From NCBI GenBank assembly GCA_937922045.1, contig CAKZXA010000051.1, forward strand, positions 1 to 64,000: a stretch of DNA of 64,000 nt, written 5' to 3'. Position numbers and translations under genes: made by a program. Every line of letters begins with the position of its first letter. The first letter of the stretch is position 1. This stretch comes from an uncultured Acidimicrobiales bacterium (GTDB lineage: Bacteria > Actinomycetota > Acidimicrobiia > Acidimicrobiales > SZUA-35). The notes below the pieces were generated by a model. It did no database searches, was not told the origin of the DNA, and saw only the letters and a list, made by a program, of their open reading frames with translations. Shown one piece after another: positions 44,213-54,434 of this stretch.

Positions 44213-45979
44213 GTGGTCGTCATCAAAACTCCAGAATATGAACGACGACTGACCGAATACGAAACCGGCATGGCTGACTTACAGAAACAGCTGAAAGGCA
44301 TGGAGGAGGAGGTGGTTACCTTGCGTCGCCGCCTCCAGGACGCCCCCAAGAGGGTGCGATCCTTGGAGGAACGCCTTCTCGACACAAAGGGTCAGTTGGC
44401 CCAAGCGGTGAGCCAAAACGAGAAGCTGACCTACACCCTGCGGGAGGCCCGCGAGCATATTGCCGCCCTGCGGGAGGAAGTCGACAAACTCACGCAGCCT
44501 CCGAGCGCCTACGGCACCTTCCTCGGCCACAATGATGATGGCACCGCTGATGTGTATGCGAGCGGACGGAAGATGAGGGTCGAGGTTCATCCCGCGATCG
44601 ATGTCGAGCAGCTGGTTCGAGGCGCTGAAGTGGTGCTCAACGAATCGCTGAACGTCGTCAAGGTTCGTACCCCCGAACGCTCCGGTGAAGTTGTCACAAT
44701 CAAGGAAATGTTCGAAGACGGTATTCGCGCCTTCATTGTCGGCCGGGCCGACGAGGAGCGCGTCGTGGAGCTAGCCGAGCACCTGATCGGCACCGGCGTA
44801 CGCGCTGGTGATTCGATGCTGCTCGACGGACGCTCGGCTGTTCTGATCGAGAAACTGCCGAAGGCAGAAGTTGAAGAGCTTGTCCTGGAGGAGGTTCCCG
44901 ACGTCTCCTACGATGACATCGGTGGCCTCGAAGACCAGATCGAGACGATCGTCGATGCGGTCGAACTGCCCTTCCTCCATGCCGACCTGTTTGCCGAACA
45001 TCAGCTTCCCGCCCCCAAGGGCATCCTGCTGTACGGCCCACCCGGTTGCGGCAAGACGCTGATAGCGAAGGCGGTGGCCAACTCGCTGGCTGGCAAGGTT
45101 GGCGAGATGACGGGCGACCACGAGCGTCGCAGCTACTTCCTGAACATCAAGGGCCCGGAACTCCTCAATAAGTATGTCGGTGAGACCGAACGCCAGATCC
45201 GCCTGATCTTTCAGCGAGCGCGCGAGAAGTCAGACGAGGGCTGGCCAGTCATAATCTTCTTCGATGAGATGGAGTCGCTTTTCCGTACGAGGGGGAGCGG
45301 TATTAGCTCAGATATCGAAAGCACGATCGTGCCGCAGCTCCTGGCTGAAATCGATGGTGTAGAAACGCTGAAGAATGTAATCGTCATCGGCGCCTCCAAC
45401 CGCGAGGACTTGATCGATCCGGCGATCCTCAGGCCTGGACGCCTCGATGTCAAGATCAAGATCGAGCGCCCGGACGAGCGAGCGGCAACGTCCATCTTTG
45501 CTAACTATCTAACCGGTGAGCTTCCGATCCATGCCGAAGAGCTCGACGATGGGGATCTTCCATCAGCGCTTGCTCGGATGATCGACAAGACCGTCGAGTT
45601 CATGTATCGCACCGACGACGATACGCGATTCCTGGAGGTCACCTACCAGAACGGTGACAAGGAGATCCTCTACTTCAAAGATTTCTCCTCGGGCGCAATG
45701 ATCGAGAACATCGTGCGGCGGGCCAAGAAACTTGCTATCAAGAGGTTTCTCGACGTTGGCGAGAAGGGCATTAAGGTTGAGGATCTACTGCTCTCCGTGA
45801 CCCAGGAATACAAGGAACACGAAGACCTGCCGAATACAACGAATCCCGATGATTGGGCCAAGATCTCGGGCAAGAAGGGCGAACGGATAGTCTACGTTCG
45901 CACACTGGTTGGCCCGACCGGTGGAGAGAAGACAGGCGGGCGAACGATCGAACAGGTCGCAACCGGTCAATATCTCTAG
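44213..45979 (+). CDS. mpa: Proteasome-associated ATPase ARC/Mpa
   Basis: A 588-residue AAA+ ring ATPase that unfolds pupylated substrates and feeds them into the 20S core. The coiled coil that captures Pup is at about 1-95, then an OB-type inter-domain ([14 protein letters not shown]) and the AAA module ([30 protein letters not shown]). The C-terminus ends GQYL, the gating tail seen in mycobacterial Mpa. The frame-consistent GTG at 44213 lies within the SD gaggagg (44207-44213); the true start may be a non-standard codon or the ATG at 44270 (residue 20), so the first 20 residues are uncertain. Confidence 0.95.
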   Translation: MVVIKTPEYERRLTEYETGMADLQKQLKGMEEEVVTLRRRLQDAPKRVRSLEERLLDTKGQLAQAVSQNEKLTYTLREAREHIAALREEVDKLTQPPSAYGTFLGHNDDGTADVYASGRKMRVEVHPAIDVEQLVRGAEVVLNESLNVVKVRTPERSGEVVTIKEMFEDGIRAFIVGRADEERVVELAEHLIGTGVRAGDSMLLDGRSAVLIEKLPKAEVEELVLEEVPDVSYDDIGGLEDQIETIVDAVELPFLHADLFAEHQLPAPKGILLYGPPGCGKTLIAKAVANSLAGKVGEMTGDHERRSYFLNIKGPELLNKYVGETERQIRLIFQRAREKSDEGWPVIIFFDEMESLFRTRGSGISSDIESTIVPQLLAEIDGVETLKNVIVIGASNREDLIDPAILRPGRLDVKIKIERPDERAATSIFANYLTGELPIHAEELDDGDLPSALARMIDKTVEFMYRTDDDTRFLEVTYQNGDKEILYFKDFSSGAMIENIVRRAKKLAIKRFLDVGEKGIKVEDLLLSVTQEYKEHEDLPNTTNPDDWAKISGKKGERIVYVRTLVGPTGGEKTGGRTIEQVATGQYL

Positions 45980-46011
45980 CCAACAATCTCATAGTTACTG
46001 TCGGAGGCCCA

Positions 46012-47523
46012 ATGGCCACACCAAAAATCGTCGGAATAGAAACCGAATTCGGAATTATGGTTCGGGGGACCGCCGAGTGGAACCCTGTGTCTGCGTCGTC
46101 CCTACTTATCAATGCCTATGTCGGGGCTGACGTCGGCTCACTCGACGAACGGTCCGCCCCGGTGGCTTGGGACTTTATCGACGAGATGCCGGGTGCTGAT
46201 GCTCGCGAAGGCATGGCTCCCGACTACGCGATGCCTCCCGAGGTAGAAACACACCTCGTGAACGCTGTGCTCACGAACGGCGCCCGCTACTACGTCGATC
46301 ACGCCCATCCTGAACTCTCAACCCCTGAATGCCGCGACGCTAGCTCCGTTGTTATCTACGACCGCGCCGCCGAGCTGATCCTCATCGAATCGATGCGAGC
46401 AGCTGGCAAGCTCCTGCCGGAAGGCCAGGAGATCATCATCTACAAGGACAACAGTGATCGCAAGGGCAACTCTTACGGCTGCCATGAGAATTACCTGCTC
46501 GATCGAAACCTTCCCTTTGGCCAAATCGTGCACGGCGCGACCACCCACTTTGTAACTCGTCAGATATTCACCGGCTCGGGCAAGGTCGGAAGCGAGCTAC
46601 CTGGCATCGGGGTTGGTGAGATCACCTATCAGCTGACGCAACGGGCCGAACACTTCGAGGAAGAGGTCGGCCTCGAGACGACACTCAAGCGGCCGATCGT
46701 TAACACTCGTGACGAGCCCCATGCCGATAGTCAGAAGTATCGACGTCTGCACGTCATAGCGGGCGACGCCAATATGTCGCAGGTTGCGACACTGCTGAAG
46801 GTTGGCACGTCGGCCATCATCTTCGCCATGCTTGAGGACGGGGCCTACGATCACCCGCTGATCATCGATAGCCCGGTGCAAGCCATGCACGCGGTCAGCC
46901 ACGACTTGACTCTACAGAAGCCTCTGACTTTGGAGGATGGGCGTACTGCGACGCCGATCGAGATTCAGTGGTCACTGCTCGAACAAGCCAGGGCCTGGGC
47001 TGATCGGCACGGTCTTGAGGCGGTGGGCGAGGACGCCGGCAAGCTTGTCATGGAGCGCTGGGAACAGGCTCTCGAAGGCTTGGAGTCGGATCCTGATTCG
47101 ATGGCTTCGACGATCGATTGGGTGGCTAAGCTTCGCCTGCTCCGGGGCTTTGTCGACCGCCATGACTGCGATTGGAACGACCCGCGTCTGCGGGCCCTCG
47201 ATCTTCAGTACCACGATTTGAGGCCCGAGAAATCGTTGGCTCGCCGAGCGGGTCTCGAAACGATAGTCTCCGATCATGAGGCTCAGCAGGCGGTCACAGA
47301 ACCACCGCTCGACACGCGCGCCTACTTCCGAGGACGCTGTCTGGAGAAGTTTCCCGACAACGTCGTGGCCGCCAATTGGGACTCGATTGTGTTCGATGTC
47401 GGCGACGAGCCGTTGCGACGGGTACCCATGCTCGAACCGGCGAGAGGCACGGTCGACCATGTTGGCAGTATTCTGGATTCGAGTGAAACGGCAGCAGAAC
47501 TTCTTGAAAAGTTAGGTGCCTAG
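46012..47523 (+). CDS. dop: Pup deamidase/depupylase Dop
   Basis: A 503-residue glutamine-synthetase-fold enzyme. It deamidates the C-terminal Gln of Pup to Glu and can remove Pup from proteins. The start GIETEFGIMV gives the metal-binding Glu pair, with [18 protein letters not shown] and NTRDEPHAD as further nucleotide/metal motifs, and the long insertion between about 55 and 85 that is the Dop loop, absent from PafA. The final EKLGA-type end is normal. tcggagg Shine-Dalgarno precedes ATG 46012. Confidence 0.97.
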   Translation: MATPKIVGIETEFGIMVRGTAEWNPVSASSLLINAYVGADVGSLDERSAPVAWDFIDEMPGADAREGMAPDYAMPPEVETHLVNAVLTNGARYYVDHAHPELSTPECRDASSVVIYDRAAELILIESMRAAGKLLPEGQEIIIYKDNSDRKGNSYGCHENYLLDRNLPFGQIVHGATTHFVTRQIFTGSGKVGSELPGIGVGEITYQLTQRAEHFEEEVGLETTLKRPIVNTRDEPHADSQKYRRLHVIAGDANMSQVATLLKVGTSAIIFAMLEDGAYDHPLIIDSPVQAMHAVSHDLTLQKPLTLEDGRTATPIEIQWSLLEQARAWADRHGLEAVGEDAGKLVMERWEQALEGLESDPDSMASTIDWVAKLRLLRGFVDRHDCDWNDPRLRALDLQYHDLRPEKSLARRAGLETIVSDHEAQQAVTEPPLDTRAYFRGRCLEKFPDNVVAANWDSIVFDVGDEPLRRVPMLEPARGTVDHVGSILDSSETAAELLEKLGA

Positions 47524-47584
47524 GCCGACAGGCCCAAGCAGAACGCCGTGATTACGGTCCACGCCACAACCAACGGGAGGCATC

Positions 47585-47776
47585 GTGGCTGAGCGAGAAC
47601 AAAAGAAGAGGTCGGCACCCCGACCACAAGAGAAGATCGAAGAGTCCCAGGCGACCAATGAGTCGGGTGAGGCATTGAAGGCCGAACTCGATGATCTGCT
47701 CGACGAGATCGATGAGGTCCTCGAGACCAACGCCGAGGACTTCGTAAAAAGCTATATCCAGAAGGGTGGCCAGTAG
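47585..47776 (+). CDS. pup: Prokaryotic ubiquitin-like protein Pup
   Basis: A 63-residue intrinsically disordered tag. Residues 20-50 form the Arc-binding helical segment ([19 protein letters not shown]) and the C-terminus is IQKGGQ, ending in Gln that Dop deamidates before ligation. Start is GTG 47585 with gggagg upstream. Placed directly between dop and the proteasome genes as expected. Confidence 0.97.
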   Translation: MAEREQKKRSAPRPQEKIEESQATNESGEALKAELDDLLDEIDEVLETNAEDFVKSYIQKGGQ

Positions 47777-47899
47777 CCAACTGTCCGCCAGCAGCGCCCT
47801 GTAGCGCTGTTCAGCCCGAACGACGAGGCTGGTACGAGGTTGTGGCACTAGCCGGGAGCGGCGCGCCATAAACCCGTTCTCAGCTCAGTCATCCACCGG

Positions 47900-47905
47900 T
47901 AGGAT
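47900..47905 (+). promoter_or_regulatory. Candidate -10 box (TAGGAT) of prcB
   Basis: TAGGAT begins 16 bases before the prcB ATG. A weak TTCTCA lies 17 bases upstream (47877-47882). The 139-base gap after pup also holds a small hairpin, cagcgc/gcgctg at about 47793-47811. Confidence 0.4.
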
Positions 47906-47915
47906 TGCTCCCGTT

Positions 47916-48734
47916 ATGACCCTTCCACACTTTGCTCCCTCCGATGATCCAGGGCCGAGCTTCGCCGCTCTCTTGCAGCGGCTTGAAGCAGACCGGCTCA
48001 CCGGAAGATCGGCACCATCCTCCAACGGTGGCGACACCTCCAATCTGGAGATAACCCACGGAACCACGGTCGTCGCCGCCAAGTACGCAGACGGCGTGAT
48101 AATCGCTGGTGACCGTCGGGCTACGTCAGGCAACCTGATCAGTCACCGCAACATGCAGAAGGTGTTTCCTGCGGACCGCTGGTCCGGCGTGGCAATCGCT
48201 GGAGCCGCAGGCCCGGCACTGGAGATGGTAAAGATCTTCCAGCTCCAACTGGAACACTATGAGAAGGTCGAGGGTCGGCCTCTTTCGATCGAGGGCAAGG
48301 CCAACCAGCTATCGCAGATGGTTCGAAACCATCTGCCCGCTGCCATGCAGGGTTTGGTCGTCGTCCCCCTGTTCGCAGGATTCGATCGTCGGCGAGGTTA
48401 CGGACGCCTCTATGCCTACGACGTCACCGGCGGGCGCTACGAAGAGGAAGATTACATTGCCTCAGGGTCGGGCTCGTTGTTCGCTCGAACCGTGATCAAG
48501 ATGGCCCACCGCGACGAAGCTGATCGTGACACAGCGGTCAATCTCATGATCCGGGCTCTGTTCGCTGCCGCCGATGATGATTCGGCGACCGGCGGCCCTG
48601 ACAGCATGCGGGGGATCTATCCAATCGTCGCCACCATCACCGAAGAGGGCTACGAAGAACTCCCTGAGCAGGAGATAGCGGAACGCTTCGAACGGGTTCT
48701 GGCCGAATTCACCACAAGGGAGAACGTCCAATGA
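47916..48734 (+). CDS. prcB: 20S proteasome beta subunit PrcB
   Basis: A 272-residue catalytic subunit. Residues 1-49 form an autocleaved propeptide and Thr50 (in THGTTVVAA) is the nucleophile, with Asp and Lys partners in the following strands (IAGDRRATSGN). Processed size about 223 residues. Overlaps prcA by four bases, ensuring balanced expression. Possibly also expressed from its own promoter. Confidence 0.97.
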   Translation: MTLPHFAPSDDPGPSFAALLQRLEADRLTGRSAPSSNGGDTSNLEITHGTTVVAAKYADGVIIAGDRRATSGNLISHRNMQKVFPADRWSGVAIAGAAGPALEMVKIFQLQLEHYEKVEGRPLSIEGKANQLSQMVRNHLPAAMQGLVVVPLFAGFDRRRGYGRLYAYDVTGGRYEEEDYIASGSGSLFARTVIKMAHRDEADRDTAVNLMIRALFAAADDDSATGGPDSMRGIYPIVATITEEGYEELPEQEIAERFERVLAEFTTRENVQ

Positions 48735-49411
48735 ACATGCCGTTCTATGTAGCGCCCGAACAGCTGATGAAGGATCGGGCAGATTTCGCCCAGAAGGGCA
48801 TCGCCCGAGGTCGCAGCATGGCGGCCGTCGAGTTTGCCGATGGCATCATGTTGTGCGCTGAGAATCCATCGCGGAACCTGCGGAAGATCTCGGAGATCTA
48901 CGACCGCATCGCATTCGCAGGGGTCGGTCGGTACAACGAGTACGACCAGCTCCGAATCGCCGGCATTCGCCACGCTGACATGAAGGGCTTCACCTACTCT
49001 CGTGACGATGTAGACGCCCAAGCCTTGGCCAACCAGTACGCCCAGATGCTGGGAAGCATCTTCACCCATGAAACCAAACCGCTCGAGGTAGAGATCCTCG
49101 TGGCCGCTGTTGGTTATGAGCGCGACGGCGACCGGATGTTTCACATCCGCTACGACGGATCGGTCTCCGACGAAGACGGATTCGCCGTTCTCGGTGGTGA
49201 AGCAGAAGCGATCCGCGGGCGCCTAGGTGAGGCCTACGCCGATTCGATGGATGCCTCAGCTGCGCTCAAGGCTGCGGTTGGCGCACTGGCCGGAACCGAA
49301 CGCACGCTGGGCAGTGACGAGCTTGAGGTCGCTGTCTTGGACAGGGCCGACGGTGGGCGTTGTTTCCGCCGCCTGGAGAACGGTGACATCACCGAACTGC
49401 TCGGTTCCTGA
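48731..49411 (+). CDS. prcA: 20S proteasome alpha subunit PrcA
   Basis: A 226-residue non-catalytic subunit that makes the outer gated rings. It begins MNMPFYVAPEQLMKDRADFAQKGIA-like sequence, continues SRNLRKISEIYDRIAFAGVGRY, and has no N-terminal Thr. Start ATG overlaps the prcB stop. Confidence 0.97.
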   Translation: MNMPFYVAPEQLMKDRADFAQKGIARGRSMAAVEFADGIMLCAENPSRNLRKISEIYDRIAFAGVGRYNEYDQLRIAGIRHADMKGFTYSRDDVDAQALANQYAQMLGSIFTHETKPLEVEILVAAVGYERDGDRMFHIRYDGSVSDEDGFAVLGGEAEAIRGRLGEAYADSMDASAALKAAVGALAGTERTLGSDELEVAVLDRADGGRCFRRLENGDITELLGS

Positions 49412-49478
49412 CCATCGAGTAGGCTGACCTGATCCACCAATCGAGCCGCATGTCGGCTCGAAGACCAGTTTGGACATC

Positions 49479-50840
49479 GTGCATTCCCGTCGTATCTATG
49501 GCATCGAAACCGAATACGGAGTCACATGTACGTTGCGGGGGCAACGACGGCTGAGTCCCGACGAAGTCGCCCGCTATCTCTTCCGACGTGTGGTCTCATG
49601 GGGCCGGTCTTCAAACGTCTTTCTGGTCAACGGCGCACGCCTGTATCTTGATGTCGGCTCCCATCCCGAATACGCAACCGCAGAGTGCGATTCGGTGCAT
49701 GAGGTGGTCGTCCATGACAAGGCTGGCGAACGGATCCTTGAGCAGCTACTCGACTCGGCAGAGGAACGCCTGCAAGACGAGGGCATTAGGGGTACGGTGC
49801 ACCTCTTCAAGAACAACACCGACTCCGCCGGAAACTCCTATGGCTGTCACGAGAACTATTTAACGACTCGAACCGATGACCTGAGCCACTACAACGAAGT
49901 GCTCATTCCATTCCTGGTCAGCCGCCAAATCTATGCTGGTGCTGGCAAGGTGCTTCAGACGGCTCGAGGCGCGATGTTCGCCGTCAGCCAGCGAGCTGAG
50001 CACATCTGGGAAGGTGTCTCGTCGGCCACCACGCGCTCGCGTCCAATCATCAATACCCGCGATGAACCTCACGCTGACGCAGAGCATTTCCGGCGTCTCC
50101 ACGTCATTGTTGGCGATTCGAATATGAGCGAGTACACCACCTTCCTGAAGGTTGGTGCGATGGCGGTACTCCTGCGCATGGTGGAAGACCCCGGCTGTGT
50201 CCTGCGGGATCTCACGCTCGAAAACTCAATCCGAGCCATTCGCGAGATCAGCCACGACCTGACCTTCGAACGCAAGGTTCGTTTGGCCAGCGGGAGGGAG
50301 ATGTCGGCGTGGGAAATCCAGTCCGAGTACCTAACTCGAGCACTTAAGTACGACGAAACCCACGGCTTTCCCGACGATGAGCGCCAAGCGTTGAGGATGT
50401 GGGAGCACGTGATGACCGAGATCGAGCGCGATCCGTTCAGCCTCGACACCAAGCTCGATTGGGTGATCAAGCACAACCTGATCGAGGCATACCGAGCCAA
50501 GCACGATCTGCCCCTCGGCGATGCCCGTGTTGCTCTGCTCGATCTTCAATACCACGAGATCCGGCGCTCAAAGAGCTTGTTCTACCGCATCCAAGATCGC
50601 GGCATGGCCGACCGGACGCTGACCGATGCTGAGATGTTTCAGGCCATTGATGAGGCTCCTCAGACAACACGTGCCAAGCTCCGTGGCGACTTCATACGTA
50701 AGGCAAAAGAGAAGAAGCGTGACTACACCGTTGATTGGGTTCATCTAAAACTGAACGATCAAGCGCAGCGTACGGTTCTCTGCAAAGACCCGTTCAAATC
50801 TGAAGACGAGCGTGTGGCCAAGCTGATAGACAGCCTCTAG
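49479..50840 (+). CDS. pafA: Pup-protein ligase PafA
   Basis: A 453-residue ligase, paralogue of Dop, that couples Pup's C-terminal Glu to substrate lysines with [13 protein letters not shown] supplies the metal ligands and [19 protein letters not shown] and [15 protein letters not shown] the ATP/Pup site; the C-terminal [21 protein letters not shown] is strongly conserved in mycobacterial PafA. GTG 49479 gives a normal family length; an in-frame TTG at 49470 adds three residues. TAGGCT at 49420-49425 may be a promoter. Confidence 0.97.
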   Translation: MHSRRIYGIETEYGVTCTLRGQRRLSPDEVARYLFRRVVSWGRSSNVFLVNGARLYLDVGSHPEYATAECDSVHEVVVHDKAGERILEQLLDSAEERLQDEGIRGTVHLFKNNTDSAGNSYGCHENYLTTRTDDLSHYNEVLIPFLVSRQIYAGAGKVLQTARGAMFAVSQRAEHIWEGVSSATTRSRPIINTRDEPHADAEHFRRLHVIVGDSNMSEYTTFLKVGAMAVLLRMVEDPGCVLRDLTLENSIRAIREISHDLTFERKVRLASGREMSAWEIQSEYLTRALKYDETHGFPDDERQALRMWEHVMTEIERDPFSLDTKLDWVIKHNLIEAYRAKHDLPLGDARVALLDLQYHEIRRSKSLFYRIQDRGMADRTLTDAEMFQAIDEAPQTTRAKLRGDFIRKAKEKKRDYTVDWVHLKLNDQAQRTVLCKDPFKSEDERVAKLIDSL

Positions 50841-50916
50841 GCCCGGTAGCCTCGGAAGCGATTGGTTTCACCGATCGAACCTCCCTAAACAACCTTGGTA
50901 CTCCGTCTCTCATGCC

Positions 50917-51900
50917 GTGTCTGTAAACAAGCTCGAACGCCTTCTCAACCTCACCGCTGTGCTGCTGAACACCAGCCGCCCCCTTAGCGCGGACGAGCTT
51001 CGACAGAAGGTTGAGGGATATCCGCCTCCCGGCGCTGCCTTTCACCGCGCTTTCGAGCGTGACAAAGACGATCTACGCGTTCTCGGGGTGCCGCTCAAGG
51101 TTGAACGTGTGCCGGCCACCGACCCGCCGGTGGATGGTTACCGGATCGATCCTGAAGAGTACTACCTCCCCGATCCGGATTTGGAAGGCGATGAACTCGC
51201 GGCCTTGCATCTGGCTTCACTCACGGTGCGGCTGGATGGGTTGGATGATCAGGAAGCGTTGTGGAAGCTCGGTGGGTTGGGAGCCACCGACTCGCCGGGT
51301 CTGCAAGGCGATGAGGTCATCGGCGTTGGTCAGATGGTGGCCTCGATCCCGACCGATCCTGGACTGGTGCCGATTTTCCAAGCGATTAGTGAGGGAGCCA
51401 GCATCGTCTTTGTCTACGGCGGGACCGAGCGTGAGCTCGATCCGTGGCGTCTCGACTTTCACCGCGGCCGTTGGTACCTGACCGGCTACGACCGGCTTCG
51501 CGAGGATGAACGCAATTTCCGTCTCGATCGCATCGAGGGCGAGGTGCGCCGGAGTGGTCAGCCGATCGTGCACCTCCCGAAGCCAGCGACCTCTGAGGAG
51601 CCCAGACGGCCATGGGAGGTCGGCGCCGACGAACCGACTGTTGCGTCTCTTCTCGTCGACGCTTCCCGAGTGGCTGGGGCGCGTCGCCAGCTCGGCGACC
51701 ACGTCCAGATCGATGAGCGCCCAGACGGCTCGGCCGTCTTCACCGTGCCTGTGACCCGCTACGACGCCTTCCGATACTTTGTGCTCGGATTCATGGAGTT
51801 CGCCGAACTCCTTGAACCAGCCGAATGGCGACAAGACATCATCACCTGGCTTGAGGCGATCGTGGTCCGTCACGAGGCGTCGACGGAGTCACCAGCATGA
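50917..51900 (+). CDS. pafB: WYL-domain regulator PafB
   Basis: A 327-residue regulator with an N-terminal winged-helix DNA-binding domain (LERLLNLTAVLLNTSRPLSADEL) and a C-terminal WYL-type domain (YLTGYDRLREDERNFRLDRIEG). In mycobacteria PafB and PafC together activate the RecA-independent DNA-damage response. Start GTG 50917, with no clear Shine-Dalgarno. Overlaps pafC by four bases. Confidence 0.94.
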   Translation: MSVNKLERLLNLTAVLLNTSRPLSADELRQKVEGYPPPGAAFHRAFERDKDDLRVLGVPLKVERVPATDPPVDGYRIDPEEYYLPDPDLEGDELAALHLASLTVRLDGLDDQEALWKLGGLGATDSPGLQGDEVIGVGQMVASIPTDPGLVPIFQAISEGASIVFVYGGTERELDPWRLDFHRGRWYLTGYDRLREDERNFRLDRIEGEVRRSGQPIVHLPKPATSEEPRRPWEVGADEPTVASLLVDASRVAGARRQLGDHVQIDERPDGSAVFTVPVTRYDAFRYFVLGFMEFAELLEPAEWRQDIITWLEAIVVRHEASTESPA

Positions 51901-52853
51901 GCCGCACAACCGCTTCGGACCGCCTCCGCCGGGTGCTGGCCATCGTTCCCTATATTGTGGCCAATCCAGGTCAGAAGGTCGCTGCGCTGGCCGACCGTTT
52001 CGGCGTTAGCGAGAAGTCACTGCTTGAAGACCTCAGCGTTGTCTTCATGGTTGGCTTGCCGCCCTACTCACCCGACTCGCTGATCGACGTCGAGATCGAT
52101 GACGAGAGCAGGGTGACGATTGGACTTGCCGATTACTTTTCACGACCGCTCAGGCTTACGCCGGCTCAAGGCCTAGGGCTGGTGGCGGCTTCGGATGCTT
52201 TGCTCTCGGTACCGGGAACCGATCCTGATGGGTCGCTCGCTCAGGCGCTGAGAAAGCTCGGAAACGTTCTCGGTATGTCCGATGGGGATTCGGTCGACGT
52301 CTTCCTCGGCTCGGCCGAAACGTCAGTGCTGGAGCAACTGCGCTCAGCCGTCACCTCTGGACTCGAGATCGATTTGGAGTACTACTCCTACGGTCGCGAC
52401 GCTACGTCTCGTCGTCGCGTGGCGCCGTGGCGTGTCTTCGCTGATAGTGGCTTCTGGTATCTGCACGCCTGGTGCCACCTGGCCGACGGCGAGCGACTGT
52501 TCCGCGTCGACCGGATCGAAGCTGTGGCCGACACCGGGACGCCCTCCACTGTTCTCCCCGACCCGAGCGCGGCCGAGAAGGGTGTGTTCAATGCGAGTGA
52601 CACCGATCCGAACGTTGTTCTTCGGCTGGCTTCCTCAGACCGATGGATTATCGAGGCCTTCCCTTGTGAGGTGGTTGCCGACGAGGGCGACACCTTCGAT
52701 ATCTCGTTAGTAATAAGTGCGGTCCCATGGCTTCAACGGTTGCTCGTGCGCCTCGGGTCCAAGGTTGAGGTGGTCGCCGAGGACGGCCTGCCACAGGCGA
52801 GTGACCTGGCGTATGAGGCCGCTTCGCGAATTCTGCAGCGATACCACCAATAG
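51897..52853 (+). CDS. pafC: WYL-domain regulator PafC
   Basis: A 318-residue paralogue of PafB: helix-turn-helix (RLRRVLAIVPYIVANPGQKV) and WYL domain (WYLHAWCHLADGERLFRVDRI). The second DNA-binding partner of the PafBC complex. Start overlaps the pafB stop (ATGA). Confidence 0.94.
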   Translation: MSRTTASDRLRRVLAIVPYIVANPGQKVAALADRFGVSEKSLLEDLSVVFMVGLPPYSPDSLIDVEIDDESRVTIGLADYFSRPLRLTPAQGLGLVAASDALLSVPGTDPDGSLAQALRKLGNVLGMSDGDSVDVFLGSAETSVLEQLRSAVTSGLEIDLEYYSYGRDATSRRRVAPWRVFADSGFWYLHAWCHLADGERLFRVDRIEAVADTGTPSTVLPDPSAAEKGVFNASDTDPNVVLRLASSDRWIIEAFPCEVVADEGDTFDISLVISAVPWLQRLLVRLGSKVEVVAEDGLPQASDLAYEAASRILQRYHQ

Positions 52854-52913
52854 CTGGTGATGGCTGAGCACGGTGGTTTCGCAGGTCAGGCAGGAATCAG
52901 ATAGTGTTTCTAC

Positions 52914-52931
52914 TTCGGCCAAAAGGCCGAG
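52914..52931 (+). terminator. Candidate terminator between pafC and lepB
   Basis: Seven-base stem ttcggcc / ggccgag with a tetraloop aaaa. No T-run follows, so either a weak terminator or a leader hairpin. Confidence 0.4.
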
Positions 52932-52975
52932 CCGACTCATCGGCGGGGTGAGTCAAATCTCTTACGGCGGCGGGC

Positions 52976-52981
52976 TAGGCT
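52976..52981 (+). promoter_or_regulatory. Candidate -10 box (TAGGCT) of lepB
   Basis: TAGGCT begins 15 bases before the lepB ATG; a second overlapping TAGGTT is at 52981-52986. Confidence 0.45.
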
Positions 52982-52990
52982 AGGTTCAGC

Positions 52991-53992
52991 ATGACGCGAC
53001 AACCTGAGTACGACCTCCAGTCGGGCACAAACGGAACTGGGCTAGGTGGACCAGACGTCGAGGAGTACGCTCTGTGGCCTTCTGGATCAGGCGTCGTCAG
53101 GTCAAGGGTTGGCGATACGTCCAGGGATGGTTCAGGACGTTGGGTTTCAGGCGATCGAGCTGCGGAGCTCCAACCTCGCCATGAGGAAACGACGACGCTT
53201 AGCCGCACGGTCAGTCGCTCCGAGATGCCGCTCGACGCTCCCGACATTGCCGGAGCCACCACCCTCGATCCGCACGTTACACCGGATCATTTTCCGGATT
53301 CGGGCTTCGCTCAGTCGGTGTCTGCCCTCGATGAGCCGGTATCGGTTGAGGAAAACCATGAGTTCTTCACCAACGATGTTCGACGCGGTCGCGTCGAGCG
53401 CGAGCTGTTTGACGACGACGATGATTTTGACGCAGTATCATCTCTCGACCGCGGCGCGGCGGCGAGGCGCAACGCCATCGAGTGGGTCGTGGTTCTCGTG
53501 GCTGCAGTTCTCTTAGCCCTTGTGCTCCGAGCGTTCCTGGTGCAGGCCTTCTGGATCCCATCGCCGTCGATGGAATCGACCTTGCTGGTCGACGACCGGG
53601 TCTTGGTAAACAAGCTCAGCTATCGGCTGAACGATATTGAACGAGGCGATGTCGTCGTGTTTCGTCGAACCGACGAGGAGATCGCCGCTACTCCATCGCT
53701 CCCAGCCGATGTGATCAAGCGGGTCATCGGTCTCCCGGGCGAGACGATTGAGCTCAAGGAGAACGCCGTCTACATCGATGGGCTTAAGCTGGTCGAGCCC
53801 TACCTCGACGACGACACCTACAACGCTGACTTCGAGCCTACGACCGTCCCTGAAGGTCACGTCTTTGTGCTCGGTGATAACCGAGCCCAGTCGCAGGATT
53901 CGCGTAGTGCGACTGGCCCGATCGAGGTCGATCGGATTGTTGGCCGAGCGTTCGTGCTGTTCTGGCCACCGGGCCGAACCTCGATGCTGTAA
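52991..53992 (+). CDS. lepB: Signal peptidase I with a long cytoplasmic N-terminal extension
   Basis: A 333-residue type I signal peptidase. Residues 1-160 are polar, with a DDDDDFD cluster, and are presumed cytoplasmic; residues about 164-186 form the membrane anchor. The catalytic Ser193 (WIPSPSMESTL) and Lys243 (DVIKRVIGLPGE) are in place, as is GDNRAQSQDSR. The extension is longer than usual for SPase I but the start is supported by the leaderless -10. It is placed between pafC and tat. Confidence 0.93.
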   Translation: MTRQPEYDLQSGTNGTGLGGPDVEEYALWPSGSGVVRSRVGDTSRDGSGRWVSGDRAAELQPRHEETTTLSRTVSRSEMPLDAPDIAGATTLDPHVTPDHFPDSGFAQSVSALDEPVSVEENHEFFTNDVRRGRVERELFDDDDDFDAVSSLDRGAAARRNAIEWVVVLVAAVLLALVLRAFLVQAFWIPSPSMESTLLVDDRVLVNKLSYRLNDIERGDVVVFRRTDEEIAATPSLPADVIKRVIGLPGETIELKENAVYIDGLKLVEPYLDDDTYNADFEPTTVPEGHVFVLGDNRAQSQDSRSATGPIEVDRIVGRAFVLFWPPGRTSML

Positions 53993-54007
53993 TCCAGCGT
54001 TTTGGCT

Positions 54008-54427
54008 CTACCGCACAGCGGACAGGCGAGGTACGAGTTCACCAGCGGTATTGACGAGCAGACAGCTTGAGGCACTAGGGGCTGCCCCGAACGCCTCCGA
54101 CGCGATCTCGATGAAGGTCTCAAGCTCGTTTGGTGACGATGTGGCTAGCCCTTCGTCATGGTGAAGGACCCACAGCGATCGCGTTTCGTAAGCCCAGTCA
54201 CCCAAGGCGTCGGCAAGAGCATCCCAGTTGTGGCCAAACCAATCGGCGAAGCCGAGGTCGGCCGCAATGGTGGTGAGAAGCTGTTCTTTGGTAGCGACAG
54301 CCACGAGGTCGGTCTGGACGACTCGAAAGCCAAGGCCTTCGGCTAGACGGCGTTCGGCGCCGTCGAAGTCCTCAATGGCCCATGCTCCCGGTGCGGCTCT
54401 TCTCAACAACAGTGTCAATAACGACAT
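54008..54427 (-). CDS. Barstar-family RNase inhibitor
   Basis: A 139-residue protein with the barstar fold core: WFGHNWDALADALGD is the typical inhibitory helix region. It should bind and neutralise a guanyl-specific RNase by occluding its active site. Located seven bases downstream of the RNase gene on the same strand, so it is the cognate immunity protein. It converges on lepB. Confidence 0.88.
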   Translation of the reverse strand: MSLLTLLLRRAAPGAWAIEDFDGAERRLAEGLGFRVVQTDLVAVATKEQLLTTIAADLGFADWFGHNWDALADALGDWAYETRSLWVLHHDEGLATSSPNELETFIEIASEAFGAAPSASSCLLVNTAGELVPRLSAVR

Positions 54428-54434
54428 AGCTCAC

